Below, in pieces: positions 1 to 13,817 of a stretch of DNA of 64,000 nucleotides. The notes under the pieces were generated by a model, which searched no databases, was not told the origin of the DNA, and worked only from the letters and a program-made list of their open reading frames with translations. The DNA is taken from the NCBI RefSeq assembly GCF_007655135.1, contig NC_045132.1, forward strand, positions 22,872,354 to 22,936,353. Direction: 5' to 3'. The stretch is from Punica granatum (lineage: Eukaryota > Streptophyta > Magnoliopsida > Myrtales > Lythraceae). Positions within the stretch are counted from its first letter, which is position 1, and the number at the start of each line of letters is the position of its first letter. The position numbers and the translations under genes are program-made.

Positions 1-185
1 AAAAAATAGCAAAGAATTAATTTTCGGTATGATAATTTTACATCTTAATGGACTGATCGAACTAAACTGAATTGATCGGAACTTATTGAATTTCCAAATA
101 TTCGAGTACACAATCTAAACAATAGTACATAATTTATATATTGAAGAAATAGCTTTTTTTTTTTTTAATATACTTGCCCGAAAAT

Positions 186-234
<49 letters not shown>

Positions 235-1181
235 GTTACCGCTGCATGCTCGATCGAGACTTGTTGATGCTGACCCATTTTCAGATATGTCGTTCCATTG
301 AATTCCTGTTTATTATTATTATTATTATTGTCGTTATTTTTCAGCTTTCAATTCTTCGATGGTCAGGTGCAATATAAATCAAAACAAGAAAAAAAGAAAA
401 GAAAAGAAAAGAAAAGAAGATGGTAATAAGCTATGATTGATTTTTGGACGATGGCCAAAGTTTGTCATGCTTGGTATTTTTTGCTGGATTCTCTTTGTTA
501 GTTGAAGATTTGATTGAAAGTATGTACAATTATTATATGAGTCTGTTGAAAAAAGAAAGAAACTTATCTCGTGTCTGTAAAAATTTTGTTGTGCATGTCA
601 AAGGCTGATCAAATTTCAATTGCGCAGAGGAACCAAATTCATGCCAGTACTTTCGACAGGATTATGTTTATCATCGTGAGTTCGAGTTAAGAGGTTTTAT
701 TACTAAATGTTTGTGATATCGAATCGCTTCCAATCATAGGTATGTATGTAGTAAGGCATATATCTCATGGAAGAACAACTTTAAAGACACCAAAAATATC
801 GTCGGGAGATTCACCTGACAAACAATACGTAGTTGTCAATATCACTCTCCTTCCATAACCATAATTTGCTGTTCTTCGAGAACAGTAGAGTGAGTTGTAG
901 AAGACGTAATATTTCACTGGCAAAATTTAATGCCTTAGCTGGCACGGAAAATTAACCCAATAATATAAATTGGCAGGCCATGGACATCATCATGAAACCT
1001 TCATTAACTGACTAACAACAGAGTTGAATTCTTGCACAGAGAATTTCACCCGGCCCTTTCATGGTCTGCACTGCAGAGGAAATTTCATTTTATTATTATT
1101 ATTATTTACTCTTTTTTTTTAACGTATAAATAGGTCCATGGTCTCTCTGCTGATCAGAATATGCTTTACTGTGTGCAACCC

Positions 1182-1218
<37 letters not shown>

Positions 1219-2014
1219 AATTAGTTGCCTAAAATGTGATGCCACCATACACGGAATAGGCCACGGTGAAGAGATAATTGTGTATATAGTCATACATCTT
1301 TCCGACCGGTTCTCTGAATTTTTCTTCGTCTAGCAGACAATAACATGTTAGCTAGGGATCGAGTTATACAGAAGTTTCTATTAAGAATAGACAGAAAATA
1401 TTGTTATGATCACGACAGCTTATAATAGCATTGTAGACATTACTCAGTAACAATTTCAAGGCCGTATACTCTTCTGGTTTCTCTAATTTGTCCATAATCG
1501 TATAAGATCTACTGAATTTCCTTGATCATCCAGTACACCACTTGACATTTCCTTGCAGATAGAGTATGAAGTTCCAATGTGTTTATGAATAGAAGGTTGT
1601 GTGTCATGTAAAAACAAGTCAATGACGTTGGATGAATATAGTCAATTTCGTAGTTAAAAATTCACAAAAAGACTTATGCCTTAATTGATGATGGGTTTAG
1701 GTCACAACCCTTGGCGGGGTGTCATCGCAACCAGATATATATTGGGAAGGATAACACATGTAGAGTTTGGCAAGTGCAATCAGCACAATACTTCCCTACC
1801 AATACATCTTAAGGAATCGTCTTGACCCTCTGCTAAATCGTTAGATTAATTTGATTGTGATGTGATTCATATTATAAAATGTTAATCTGACTTATAGATG
1901 CATGCTACGATTCTTAAAAAAGAAAAAAAAACGACAATTTTTCGTAAATTCGTTAATAGATGATTCATAATTCCAATTTATCCACTCGTGCTAATTGGTG
2001 TACAAATGTCCAAC
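1..2014. other. Intergenic, AT-rich, no gene seen
   Basis: No reading frame here looks like a gene; the open frames are short and of repetitive composition. It holds a long CT dinucleotide microsatellite at about 191-231, an ATT-rich run at about 315-332, AAAAG runs at about 385-418, and an adjacent TA/GT microsatellite at about 1183-1219. The last few hundred bases are the upstream region of the ESR2-like gene. Confidence 0.7.
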
Positions 2015-2023
2015 TATAAATAG
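2015..2023 (+). promoter_or_regulatory. TATA box of the ESR2-like gene
   Basis: A TATAAATAG sequence lies 135 bases before the chosen ATG. An inverted CCAAT (ATTGG) sits about 20 bases further upstream. Transcription would be expected to start near 2045-2050, giving a leader of about 100 bases. The motif is seen directly; its use is inferred. Confidence 0.6.
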
Positions 2024-2149
2024 ACCCTTCACTACAACACATTTCACACACCTCTTGAGTTGAGTGCCCCTAATCCCACAAGTTCCCCTCCCAAATTACC
2101 TAACACACAACCTCACCCCTCTTCTCATATATCAACCAAACGCTTGGTC

Positions 2150-3217
2150 ATGGAAGAAGCATTTAGGCGGCTAAACGGCCACCCCTCCCACTCCACCGAG
2201 CCGGCCGAGCCCTTCCCGGAGTCCCACAAGCCCAAGAACTCCTCCAAGAGGGCCCACAAGGACAGCTCCATAGGCGGCGGCTCCACCGCGGCCTCCACCA
2301 CGATGAGGTACCGCGGGGTCAGGCGCCGCCCCTGGGGAAGGTACGCGGCGGAGATACGGGACCCGCAGTCGAAGGAGAGGAAGTGGCTCGGCACCTTCGA
2401 CACGGCCGAGGAGGCTGCATGCGCCTACGACTGCGCCGCCCGGGCCATGAGGGGCATCAAGGCCCGCACCAACTTCGTCTACCCCACCACCGCCTTCTCC
2501 CACGGCGACCTCTTCTCGTCGTTCCCTCATCCTTCCGCGCCGGCCCATTTCAGTCTCCACAAACCACATCCGGGTCATCACCCCCACCGTCAGCCGACCC
2601 CGACTCCTCTGCCACCGGCCCTCATGGACTTCCCGGCACGCTCCTCCTTCTCACGCTCAACGAACTTCACCTGTCCGGCGCCGCAGGGGATCGCATCCCG
2701 CCGGTCCAACTCCAACAACAATGCCATGCTCCTCCTGCGTGATCTCATTAACAACACGTCCTCATCAAATTCCCTCCCCGCGGGTTTGCTGGACCCGCCA
2801 CCAGAGCAGCCGCCTCTGATTGGTCACCAAGAATTCCTTCCCTCCGATCATATCCCGATGGACTATAAGAGCGATCACGGGGAAGAGCATAAGGCAGCTG
2901 AGCCGATGAACGGGGCTGAGTTCTTCCCGCAGGAGCCATCCGATTCAGGGCTGCTCGAGGAGGTCATCCAGAGGTTCTTCCCCAAGCTGCCGCCTCCGAA
3001 GAGCACCTCCCCGCCTCCCATGGAGTCAGTTAGCGAGGATTATAATAAGAAAGAACATCACCAAATCGATATTAATTCTAGTGGAGGGTTTGGCGATTTG
3101 GTTGATTACTATCATTGCCCAGGGCTAGGGTTCCAGCAGCAGCACGAAAGTGTCGCGGCACCAGCGACTGAGTTCCTCGACGGTCCTCCCCGCTATCAGT
3201 TCATTCCTTACAATTGA
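2150..3217 (+). CDS. DRNL: AP2/ERF transcription factor, ESR2/DORNROSCHEN-LIKE type
   Basis: Single-exon gene for 355 residues. A complete AP2/ERF DNA-binding domain occupies about residues 53-112 ([20 protein letters not shown], then [16 protein letters not shown] and an ARTNFVYP end), the form typical of ERF group VIII-b (ESR1/DRN, ESR2/DRNL, LEP, PUCHI). Two further marks favour ESR2/DRNL: the N-terminus [10 protein letters not shown], and the C-terminal motif [15 protein letters not shown] at about residues 266-280. The regions between are Pro/Ser/His-rich and probably disordered. Such proteins are nuclear regulators of cotyledon, shoot-meristem and organ initiation. The frame stays open upstream to 2060, but the only start there would be TTG, so the ATG at 2150 is chosen; it also matches the family N-terminus. 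The 5' half of the coding sequence is much richer in GC than its surroundings, which gives long antisense open frames. DRN versus DRNL is the main uncertainty. Confidence 0.88.
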   Translation: MEEAFRRLNGHPSHSTEPAEPFPESHKPKNSSKRAHKDSSIGGGSTAASTTMRYRGVRRRPWGRYAAEIRDPQSKERKWLGTFDTAEEAACAYDCAARAMRGIKARTNFVYPTTAFSHGDLFSSFPHPSAPAHFSLHKPHPGHHPHRQPTPTPLPPALMDFPARSSFSRSTNFTCPAPQGIASRRSNSNNNAMLLLRDLINNTSSSNSLPAGLLDPPPEQPPLIGHQEFLPSDHIPMDYKSDHGEEHKAAEPMNGAEFFPQEPSDSGLLEEVIQRFFPKLPPPKSTSPPPMESVSEDYNKKEHHQIDINSSGGFGDLVDYYHCPGLGFQQQHESVAAPATEFLDGPPRYQFIPYN

Positions 3218-6200
3218 TGATCGGTATGGAAATGTAATTTGATTCCTGAAGGGTGAGGATGATGATGATCTTCTATGTGTTGTAGCTTTCACGGGTAGGA
3301 CTCATTTACAAGCTAGGGAAATTAAACTTAATCTTATATATATATATATATATATATATAAATATGAGAATATGATTATCTATTATAATATATTATTCTT
3401 GTCAGATAGATGTCGCATTTTGGGAAGATTAAGGTAAAGGCCACACACATATATGATGATGGGAGTGGAGTTCGATATTATTGACTGTAATGTGGCCTCT
3501 TGTCATTTTTAGGGTTTCGAGCGGGAGGGGATAAACCACCTTGTTAATCATCACATTGTTGTGGGAAGATCAATGTGGAAGAACTTAAAATATAGTTCTT
3601 AATTAGATTCGCACTCAAAAGGCTGAATGTTTTTGTGGGTGATTGTATATATACGTCTACATGTATGTGGGTGTATATATATGTGTAAATATACGCACTC
3701 TATCTGTTAGGTTAAGGGAGTTGATCTGTAAAAATTCCCATCAAAATCCATGAAAAGGCAGTCTTGGTGCCATCTTATTCTTTTCCACAAACAACACCCC
3801 ACTAATTAATCTTATCATTGGCATGAATACTCTCATGAGTGTTCGGTCGAGCTCATGTATATATACATTTATATGTGCTTAAACAGAAACGTATGTTCGT
3901 CAGCTTCTAGAGATGATTGATGACCTTAAGTTTGCTTCAATGGGGTTGCTATATATAAATATTTCGCTGCTAAATCTTGTTACATATATATGGGTTTACT
4001 TTATATTAATTATATCATCATATTCTAATATTATCCAGTGGCCCGGTTTGAGAATTGAAATTAGAAAGCCATATCTTGTGTATCAGTATGTGTCTATGTA
4101 CGTGTACGTGTGTTCTGTTGTCCATTCCATTTGATTCTTTTGTTATTTTATTATTTGAAATGCATGGCACGTATTAATGCTGGTCGACGACCTAATTACT
4201 TAACGATTGATGCTCAAGGAGCTTTACTATTTCCCTTTTGAAAATGATGGCCTTTGCACTCCATTTATATCATAGACAAGCTCCCTCCATGTCACGGAGA
4301 CTTGAACCCTCACCTTCAAGCTTAAGATTAGGTTTGAGTCTTGTGCCCGGGCAAAGGAGCTCAATGCTGTTTGCCCTTCTGTGATCCCCAAAGGTTCCTT
4401 TTGGATGTCCCAGCTGGTCTATAACGGAATAGGTCTCTTCTGACCGGTACGTATATAGATTCGGACTTTTACTCATACTTGAAGAGGAGTTAGTCCCAAT
4501 ATCACTCTTAATAATCCCGATGGCGTAAAAAGGGTTTGGCGGATGGTCTACGCATATGCCATAGCTTAGGAACTGATCGAGCATCTCTTCTTTTTTATTC
4601 AGAAATGCCATCATGGGTAGGATCATATGTAATTGGAAGATTGTGATTCTTGTACGTATTACATAAAATTGACTTGTCTTCCAAAGAAATCACTGACGTT
4701 ATGGAAATAAAACTTGGATGCAGTTGGCCGGCAGCTTTCTATATTTCATGGCAAATGACAATCGAAAACTTGAATAACTATTTGGAGACGAGACAGCCCG
4801 AAATTGTAAAGCTCCAATGTAGACATATCATCAATAGATCAATAAAAGATACGCATGGATGAGATTGACCAAACACGTCCATCGGTTGGTCTACAATACG
4901 TAAGATTGAAGACACATGTATGGCATGCAAGTAAATTAGTTGAACTCAAATAATTTATTTTCTTATTTATTTATTTTATTTGAGTTATAAGTAAATTACT
5001 TGAAAATTTTCAGTTAAACACTTGTATGTAGCATGGATGCACATACATATTATAAATGAGTCATAGAATTTTCAATGTAGTATAGGGAGCTTTCATATAT
5101 GCACACATCATCTTTTTAGTTTTTTTTATCAAGCAATTCCATCCATTTCATATGTACCTGGGATGAGTTAGTATGAAATTTGGTGATTTTTTTTTTGCCA
5201 GAACAAATCTCATCTTATTAAATCAACCAAGGCCTCTTACTAACATCATCAATTTATCCTGAATACTGTACATTAACACATTTAGTTAAAATGCATATAT
5301 GATATATAATATATATACAAGTAATTTATGATGAAATTTCAAATAAATTACTTATAAATTCATGTAAAATATGTGAAAAAAAAAGTAAATTGCTTAAGAT
5401 CAATTGATTTGCTTGAGAAAATATAAGTAATCTATTATAGGTATTTAAAAAGGTTTCTCAAGCTTGTGAGATGAGAAATCTCCGTTCATGTGATGTGAGT
5501 CTTCCACACATGACTTTTGAGCAATTTATCAACTCTTGGTTGAGTATCTTTTCATTCATCTTCTTTAATTTAATAACATATCGAAAGTAATTAATAAAAT
5601 AATTAAAGAATGTGAGAGATGAGCATAATAAGTTTATTAACATTGCAGTGGTAGAAACATGGTTAATTGTGTTAATTTTCTTGTATTCGAAACTTTTTAT
5701 CTAACTTTTCTTATTTTTATTATGCTTTTGTTCATATCTTATTTTTGAAAAAAAATGCATTTTTAATGTAGACTTGACACCGTTAATTTTGCATACATGG
5801 TAATTTATCGGTGATTGCAAATTAAAATTACTTAAAAAGTAAAAAAAAATGAGAAATTAAAATAAAATTAATTAATTAAACTATAAAAAAATAACGCCAA
5901 GGGGCTAGATGGTTGCCAAGAAGGGGAACCGATCATGGCTTCCCTTTCTAGGCCCATGCAAAGTGATGTATATATCATATGTTCAATATGTTATATGAAC
6001 ATGGAACTTTTAAGATAAAAATTGCAAATATGTAACTCCTATTACTAAAAAATGTACAAATTATCTAATTTTTATAAAATCAATATGTGGAATTTGTATT
6101 ATTTAATATAACTGTTCATAGGGGAAGTTATATTGGATTTAGCATTATACCGTATATTGTTTCCGAATAAATTTTTATGAAAAAATAAATAAAACCATCT

Positions 6201-9200
6201 ATACATATATATTACAAATAAATTTAAAAATTCCTATTAAAAAGAGTAAGATACAACAATAATAAATCTATACTCTCAATCAAGGTTACATCTACTAAAA
6301 TATAATACTACATATAAGCCATAAATATAATAAATCATAGAAACATAAAAATTTTATTTATTTATTTATTCACGACAAATTAACAAAAAAAATCACAAGC
6401 GCCGGCGCAACGCATGCGCCACGAGTTTAGTTTACTTGAATGTACTGTACAAGCAATTTTCAGCCCAATGTACTGTAAACTGACCCTAGTTATGCATAAA
6501 CAAATACAAGAGCTCTTACTTTACATACTACTTTTGGTAAAGAAATAAAATTTTAGTAAAGGTTAAACATATATGCCCCTTGATGATATTAGGATCCGTT
6601 CTAGATACCTATCCCTAATACAATATGGACCCATTCATTAATTTTGGGCTTATGCGTGTTCATTTAGTCAAAACCATCGAGAAGCATATGTGGACTTGCA
6701 GCTAGGTCTTCGACGAGGTACGTCCTTGTGCTGCTGGGGATTGATTCCGGCAAAGCCATGCACTGGTGGCATCCCGATTCATCATGCAATCTTGTATATG
6801 AATTAGTACTGTCAGTATGGATGCCCGTGTAGGTTTTCCCGTTACTTTGTACCAGTGGCACGATGAGCGAGCTTGCGTGATCGATCGGTAAGCACGGTGT
6901 AGCTTTTCATTCACAAAAGGAACCGGTTAATTGAGAGACTAAGCTGTCCTAACACATATAGGGATTATTAATGATTTTTAGGGAGAGATCGAGAAAGGAG
7001 GGTATAGTAGTGAGATAATGGACCATTCTAGTACTTCTAATGAATATTAAGTGCTTGTTTGGAGGGGACAGCTGCCGAACAGATATGCGCAAATTGTTCA
7101 AGAAGGCACTGGCAGAACTCAATGCTAATCCCTTTCTTTCAATTATATCGCATGCAGATTTGGAGACTGAGAGATCCTATAGGGTTTGATGAACATAAGG
7201 TATCAGAGAAGGGTACCGATGAAATTATAAGGTGATTTTACGATTCGAGTAGGATTTATGCATATAGAACAAAAAGGATATGACATTTTTGGTGAGTGAA
7301 AGCGAAATCAATGCTGTTCTACATTGCGTTAACATTACATATAATAGATTATATATAAGTACGTAGGAGGGTCATCTTAACTAATGTAAGCTCATTATCC
7401 AATAGGATGATCACTTGGTTTCCATGTATAGTTAAATGCCCGAAGCAACTAGCAATTCCTATCAAGCACGCCTTGGCTGAAGCAGCCAGTCGACCACTTG
7501 GGTCAGGACCGGTATATATGTGTTGCCTCCTATATATAGCTCACAGCACGGGATCGAAATCACTGCTTCAACTGGCTTGCAAACGCAGGTCTGATTTTTC
7601 AGTAGGACCCAATTCGTTACTCGACTCGACCCCAGAAGAGATGTTTTTTTCGCAATTTAATTAGGACTCCATCGACTCGTCTTTGGTTTTCCTCTCTTTT
7701 TGTTATCATTAAAAGGGAACTGGGTATAGGCCCTCTGCAGTCATTATTTCTTCACAGAATCCCAGAGGTGTCTTATCTCAGGCGTCGACTTGGCCTTGGC
7801 CGTAAGAGGTGCTACTGGCAGATATCGACGTCGGTGGCCCAGAGAATAGATCGCTGATATCTCTGGCCCAATACCCTTCGCATTGGTCCGCTCAATGGAG
7901 CCCAGAAATCAGAAGCAATGTAGGCGTAATGGTTGTATACTTTACTAAATTGAGTATGGGCCTGCCCCAGTATATACATATGTTTGTTTTTAATTACTGC
8001 ATTGAGAATGGGCCTGCCGAAAAAGCAAGAGCGAATTTAGCCACAGGAGACTGTCATGTGACTCATGTCACCCAATTTAATTTCGACGGATGGATCGGTT
8101 TCATAGCCTAATATGAAATTCTTATCTGTGGTTAGTTCTGTTCATGGTATCATCTAGTACTTGTTGCATGCATAAGATTGCATCCGATTATCATAAGTTG
8201 TGAATCCGTTCCTATATTACAAAACACGTGGGGGCAAACACTAGGCCTCAAGTCCTATATTAAATTCCATCTTTTGCATGCGATGGAGATATCATGAATT
8301 AATTAGCCAAACTAATTGAAAGCGTATCGCTTCATTACGATCTCCCCTTCCCCCTGTACATTCAGATATTATCCGTTCCTGTGGTCCAAACCTTAATTAA
8401 TTCTAATCGACTAATCCTCAAAAAAAAATTCGATGATCTGGCAAAGATTTTTTGTGGGTAAAGTATGTAGATCTTGAGTTGTCTGGGATTAGGAATTTAT
8501 GTCGTTGATAACGAAATGATGAAATGGGTCCATGAGCAAACAGGCTTTTCCTGTCATTAATATATCATCATCGTCATCAATAGCTAATAGCAATAATTCC
8601 TGTGGCTCAACTTTGGAAGTGAATCAGCATCTATGCAAAATATCGGATCTTATTCATTATATACAACCATAAGCATATCTACACACATAATTTCGAAAAA
8701 AAAAAAAAAAGAGCCTAGAACAGAAATAATGAATGATATGTACTTTCTTTTGAAAGTATATTGCAGATTACTCTACCTGATGTACTTATTCATATATAGA
8801 CATGAAAAAGCCATATCCATCATTTCAGAAGTCTGTAATAATTTATCAAAATCCATGATACATATGTAATAATAGCACAGCTCGGAGGTCGACTTAACCC
8901 TACTTCATCAAAAAAGACTTATATTTATTTTGTGTCATGCATGGGCACCAGTCCATGTATATATCGATCTTTTTTCTAGATCAGCAGGTATCACTATCAC
9001 AGATCGCATTTCATTGAGTTTCCATCAAACGCTTCAGCTTCCAGATGATCGACGTATACATCTCTCTCCTCTTCATATATGCTGTTGATGAATCGAATTA
9101 AAAATGGCATCGAAGAACAAAGATATATAGATATCACTAGCTTTATCTGTCGGTGTGTTTGAGCTAGTGAATGATGAAAAGTGACCCACCAAAAGAGTTA

Positions 9201-10390
9201 TCAAAGGAGACGAGATAAGTTCTCTACTCTCTCGAAGATTGACACCAACGAGAATGTCTCCCATCATAACCAGCCAGCCATGGACCCCATTGTAAAGATT
9301 TTTCTTTCCAGATCTACATATTAAACAATATATTTTCTTCTAAGAAATATATGTGTGCATATACGTACATATAGATATCGCTCGATACCTCACTGATGCG
9401 AATGGTTAGGTTCGACGCGAGAGCTATCGACAGCAATTTGGTTTCACATTTTCATTCCATTTATTTTGAGTTGTAATCGTTTGACAAGTGTTATTATGTA
9501 TTCATTCGGTGCTTTAAATTGTTCGATTGTCGATGAAAAGCAATCTTATTGAAATAAAATCGATAATAAATATCGGTTTTATATATGTCTCTATATAAAA
9601 GTGAACCGAATTAAGAATTCTCTTTCATTTTATCAACAATCAAATCCCTGTTCACGATCAAGGATTCTATTTTATCATCAATCCAATCACTATTCCAATT
9701 TTTTTCTCTCTTTGAACGTTTATCCAAGCAATTAATTGGCATGGAGGATGTCTCATGATGATTTCTAAAGCCAGGAATAAGGAGAAGGAGAAGGAGAAGG
9801 AGAAGGAGAAGGACGTCAGGGGTAGAATGGGGAAGTCCTTGCGGGTTTATGATGGGTTGCGTTTGAGTGGTTGAAGCATTACGTAAAAGTGATATGGATT
9901 TATTAGTTGGATCGATCCTTAGTGGAAGTACTTTGCCATCATAGCCGTGAGACTCAAAAGGGAAAAGACGGTCTGGCGATGGTGGTGCGGCCAACACTCC
10001 AAGCTTGAGAGAGCTTCCAAAGACGAATCTTGGTTTACAATGAATGAGACAGATTTAGCTCGAGACGCCCTTACAAGATTAGTCATGCACTCTTTCGATA
10101 TACACAAAAGATCACAATATTTCCGTTGAGGTAATAACTTTTCCTGAGGCTCAGGCTTAACCAACAAAAGTGCCAATCGGATTGAATCACGGGCAGTATG
10201 TAATGCAACTTTTCCATGAATTTATACACTTTCCTAGCTACGGGACCCCTTCAATCCATAAATGAAATGATCACGGGGTAATGGGCATGCCCCTAACCTT
10301 TCTTTTGCACCCTTAGGCCTTATCCATAGCCATATCTCCCCCATTATCATTTAATTTTTCTTACCCTTTCCTCTGCTCTTTCTCTCTCTC
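3218..10390. other. Intergenic, about 7 kb, AT-rich, no convincing gene
   Basis: No frame in this stretch resembles a known protein. Contents seen: a TA microsatellite at about 3338-3361; many TATATA runs; a GC-rich hairpin at 6404-6420 in otherwise AT-rich DNA; and a GGAGAA hexanucleotide repeat at about 9778-9812 that makes a poly-Leu antisense frame. Antisense frames at 9611-10176 and 4270-4626, and frames at 6664-6914 and 7407-8111, are open but unrecognised, and I do not call them genes. Confidence 0.6.
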
Positions 10391-10397
10391 TATATAT
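10391..10397 (+). promoter_or_regulatory. Possible TATA box of the serine-rich protein gene
   Basis: TATATAT follows a CT-rich run and lies 105 bases before the ATG at 10502. The spacing is right for a plant core promoter, but TA runs are common in this window, so the support is modest. Confidence 0.4.
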
Positions 10398-10501
10398 CTG
10401 AAACTCATCTTATGGAGAGCAAATTGTTGTATAGAAATTCTCTCCTTCTTAGGCAAACTTGATACTTCCAATTCCATAAAGAATTAGAGATAGCTTTATA
10501 T

Positions 10502-10780
10502 ATGGAGAGTCATCATCAATGGGTGAGTAGGAATAAGGATTTGAAGGTGGAGACTAATTCGGCCGAATTTGTAGGATCATGCGGTTCCGCGGAGTCACCA
10601 CCTGGTCTGACAGTTGTGGGGGCTTCAGGGGCGTCCTTGACTAGGCAACCGAGCGCCACGAAGAGCACGTGTCTGTGCTCTCCCACCACCCATGTTGGCT
10701 CCTTCCGCTGCCGCCTCCACCGTGCACCACCAGGACCGTCTCTGCAGCGTACCAAGAGCATAGACTACCCCTCTAATTAA
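10502..10780 (+). CDS. Small serine-rich protein, At1g67910/At1g24577-like
   Basis: Open frame of 92 residues from ATG to TAA, with no intron needed. Its clearest feature is the motif CLCSPTTHVGSFRCRLHR at about residues 57-74, followed by SLQRTKSID near the C-terminus. This Cys/His-containing motif is the signature, as I recall it, of a small plant-specific family usually labelled serine-rich protein-related, which has no established biochemical role. The N-terminal half is Ser/Gly-rich and poorly constrained. The position next to an NPH3/BTB gene fits the Arabidopsis order At1g67900-At1g67910 and supports the call. No membrane segment or signal peptide is visible. Confidence 0.75.
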   Translation: MESHHQWVSRNKDLKVETNSAEFVGSCGSAESPPGLTVVGASGASLTRQPSATKSTCLCSPTTHVGSFRCRLHRAPPGPSLQRTKSIDYPSN

Positions 10781-13242
10781 CTATAAGAATCCCAAGTGAG
10801 CCCGCTAATATCGCACTCGTTTTCGCCAAAGGTCATGATGTTCCTTCCACTAAGTTTATGTACTAAGTGATCTGGAATTGGCACCGGTACCTGACAGCTG
10901 CATCTGCGAGGTAGTCGATGTCAATATGTGATATGGTGTTTATGTGTGTCTGTTATTGTATTGGCAACTGCCAGAAAAACGGCATGTAGTATTTCCTTGT
11001 TTTAATAGGCGATCATTCATTTTTGTTTCGGCCGCCATGGTTAGAAGAATATGGTTGCAGTATGATCCATATCAAAGATGTTCAGGATGATGTTGGGATC
11101 GTAATTTCGTGAACTCGGTGAGTACATATCAATCAGTTATTTTCAATTCTATGCAGTATTCCTAGTATATTATGTCCAAGGAATGTTCATGGGATCAATG
11201 TAAATGGGGTGGTACATGTTTCACATAATAGCAGAATCAATGTGAATGGGGTGGTACATGTATCACGTCATAGCAGTTTGTGCGAAAGAAAAAGCCTGAG
11301 ATTTATGTTTGTCGATGAATCAGATCTGCATTCGGGGTTCTGGAAAACGAAAGGTTTGAATAGGTTCATCTAGACACCATGCTATCAACTTAAATGAGAT
11401 GGACTTGACCAGCAGCTCGTGAAGAACCACTTTATCAAAGAGATGGAAACATTATCAAAGTAGCTTTTGTTCCCAAAAGATCAGATCCCCACAAACGATT
11501 AATATTCCTAGTAGCTCCGGCAATAGGCACAATTCATCGAACGAGACCTTTCGACTCCTTTTCAAATGGTAATAAGTTCATCAATCAATCTAACATTTAC
11601 AATTTAAGCCTGAGAAATGACCCCAAACAGAAGATTGGCTCCGAATTTCTAGTCTTGACAATCATCATTTTTACGCATCTTCCCAATTTTTTGGTACGTA
11701 GAAACATCAACAGCCTCGTATATAAACACACAAGACAAGGTTATGTTTAATTTTTTATCAACTAAGGATTAACACAATTAGCCCGACTTGGCCAAATATA
11801 TAATTTGTAAGATTTTACTCAAGCTCGTAAATGCTATTCATCGTACATATAAGAATTCCAGATTGAACAGTCTCCTAGCTATGAAAGAAGCAGAAACGAA
11901 TTGCCCCATTCCATAGATGTAGGCCCAAAAGATAAAAGGACTTTCACTGAACATGAAGAAGACAGATTCGATGACTACCCTGTAATACATGACGTGAGCA
12001 CATATATACACATTACGAGATGGGAAAATGCAGAGTCCCGGAAGGGGGACCGTCCCCCCATCGCAGGACCATAGAAAAGCCCCAGATATAGATATAGGAT
12101 GATCGTACAGATGAAGTAGCGCTGTCTTGGGTTCATGCGCTACAACATCGAACGTAAGTCCTGTTCCAAACTGAACAGTCCCTGGTCGATTGTTCGGTCA
12201 GTCACTTTTCACCCAAAAAGATGAAAAGCAAGAAAGGAAAGAATTACAATTACAGTTCATTCCACTTGAAGATTTTAATGATTATCTCAACAAGGGGGAG
12301 AAGGCGTGCGTGGTTAGGAATAATTCTCCATAATTGCCTCCCACAGTGCCTCCCCCTTGCATTTTTTGATGTGTCTAATTACATTTTGTCCTCTCAAAAT
12401 AGTCATTTCCCGACACTGAATTATGGAGTTTTATATTCTCGGTCAAAACTAAATTATGAGAATCAACCAAGATTATAACATCATATCCTGCCGGTCACAA
12501 GTTCCGTCGTACAATAACCGACTGCCTGTCATCATTTTTTCGGTTCAAATTTAAAAGCTCGCATGAAACCGGTGTTTCAACCAGTGTTCGATTACACGAA
12601 GCTTCCCCTTCAAGATTTGAGTATCAACCGTAAGGCTCTTTAACTGTATTTTCAACTGATCAAATATTAAACTTCTTTCCCGACTGACAAGTCAATGGTG
12701 TGGTCAGATGGGTTACTTTAGACAATCTTCAACGCCGAAAGTGGGACAAATTCGAAGAATATGTCAGACAGATGGGAAGAGGAGAAGATCAATAATTGAT
12801 TTGATTTCAACTAATTTAATTTTAAGCACCAAAATGAAGGTATTTGGAGGATCTCCTTAATGGACAGACACACCCACATTGCCCCCCTTGCATGATTCGA
12901 TGATGTACAGCACACTACTCCCTGCTCTGCTCTTGTTTGTGTCCTCTGGTTTCCATAACAAGGAAGAAAACAAGATCCAACAAAGAGATTGTCCTCTGAT
13001 GTCCTGGAAATCTTGTCCCCTTATTATAAAAGATTTTGTTTACGATTTTAACTAATAATGCACATTGATTTGAGATTCTCTCTTGATCTTTGAGGTCCTT
13101 TCCCTACAACTTACATGGCACTTCTGTTGGGAAGATGAAAGGGCAAAAAAGAAATAGGAATTGTTTGAGTTACCCATCAATTCTTTCTCTTCTGTTTAAC
13201 CCGCCCATCCCGATTTACGGTTACACAAAATTTTTTAACTGA
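10781..13242. other. Intergenic between the serine-rich gene and NPH3 gene
   Basis: No convincing gene in about 2.4 kb. A 42-base tandem duplication is present at 11193-11276. The part just before 13243 is the 3' flank of the NPH3 gene, which runs leftward. Confidence 0.6.
11193..11276. repeat. 42-base tandem duplication
   Basis: Two adjacent 42-base units (11193-11234 and 11235-11276) share the core AATGGGGTGGTACATGT and both end in ATAGCAG. They differ at only a handful of positions. There is no coding context. Confidence 0.8.
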
Positions 13243-13779
13243 TCAGTTCTTCTCGCTGGCGCTTCTGTTGATGGACCATAGCTTGCTGAACATCCTCTTA
13301 GGCCGGGTCGGGATCGCGCATAATGACTTGAGCTTGTTGGGGGTCCTCCCAATCCCGTCGTGGTCTTCCATGTCGTCAGCCTCGGCCAGTTTCATCCTCA
13401 GGGTCGGTATCTTCGACTTCGGGGACTTGAGCCCCGAGACGCTCCACTGGTCATCCGCGTGGACACTTGTCGTGGTGCTCAAGGGTCCCGTGGGTCTCGA
13501 CGGGTCGATCCCGTGGGTGGCCAGGAGGGCCTTGATGTTCGGGGGAAGCTCAGTCATTTTGCCACCTGATGTGGCGGCCCGTGCCTGCTCGAAGAAGAGG
13601 ACCTGGACCACTACCCTTAGGGGAAGCAGCTCGTTCTGGGCGGCGTGCATGCATGCTTCCATTGATAGCTTCTTACAGTCGAGAATTCTGCAAAGCCGTT
13701 TCCGTTCGCTTTTGTTGAGATCTTGGTGTGCCTAGGACATTCACAAAAACAGAAAATCAGCACCTCTACCATTCGTCAT

Positions 13780-13817
<38 letters not shown>

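Noticed and set aside
191..231. CT repeat as a tandem array of interest (CRISPR- or satellite-like)
   Set aside because: It is a plain dinucleotide microsatellite with no spacers; similar TA, GT and GA tracts are scattered through the window.
2060..2149. N-terminal extension of the ESR2-like protein by 30 codons
   Set aside because: It needs a TTG start. The ATG at 2150 gives the family N-terminus and lies a normal distance from the TATA box.
2125..2742. Long frames on other frames and strand over the AP2 gene
   Set aside because: They come from the high GC and biased codons of the real gene and resemble no family.
9611..10176. Antisense frames with a poly-Leu tract upstream of the serine-rich gene
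   Set aside because: The Leu tract is the complement of a GGAGAA microsatellite, and neither frame shows a recognisable domain.
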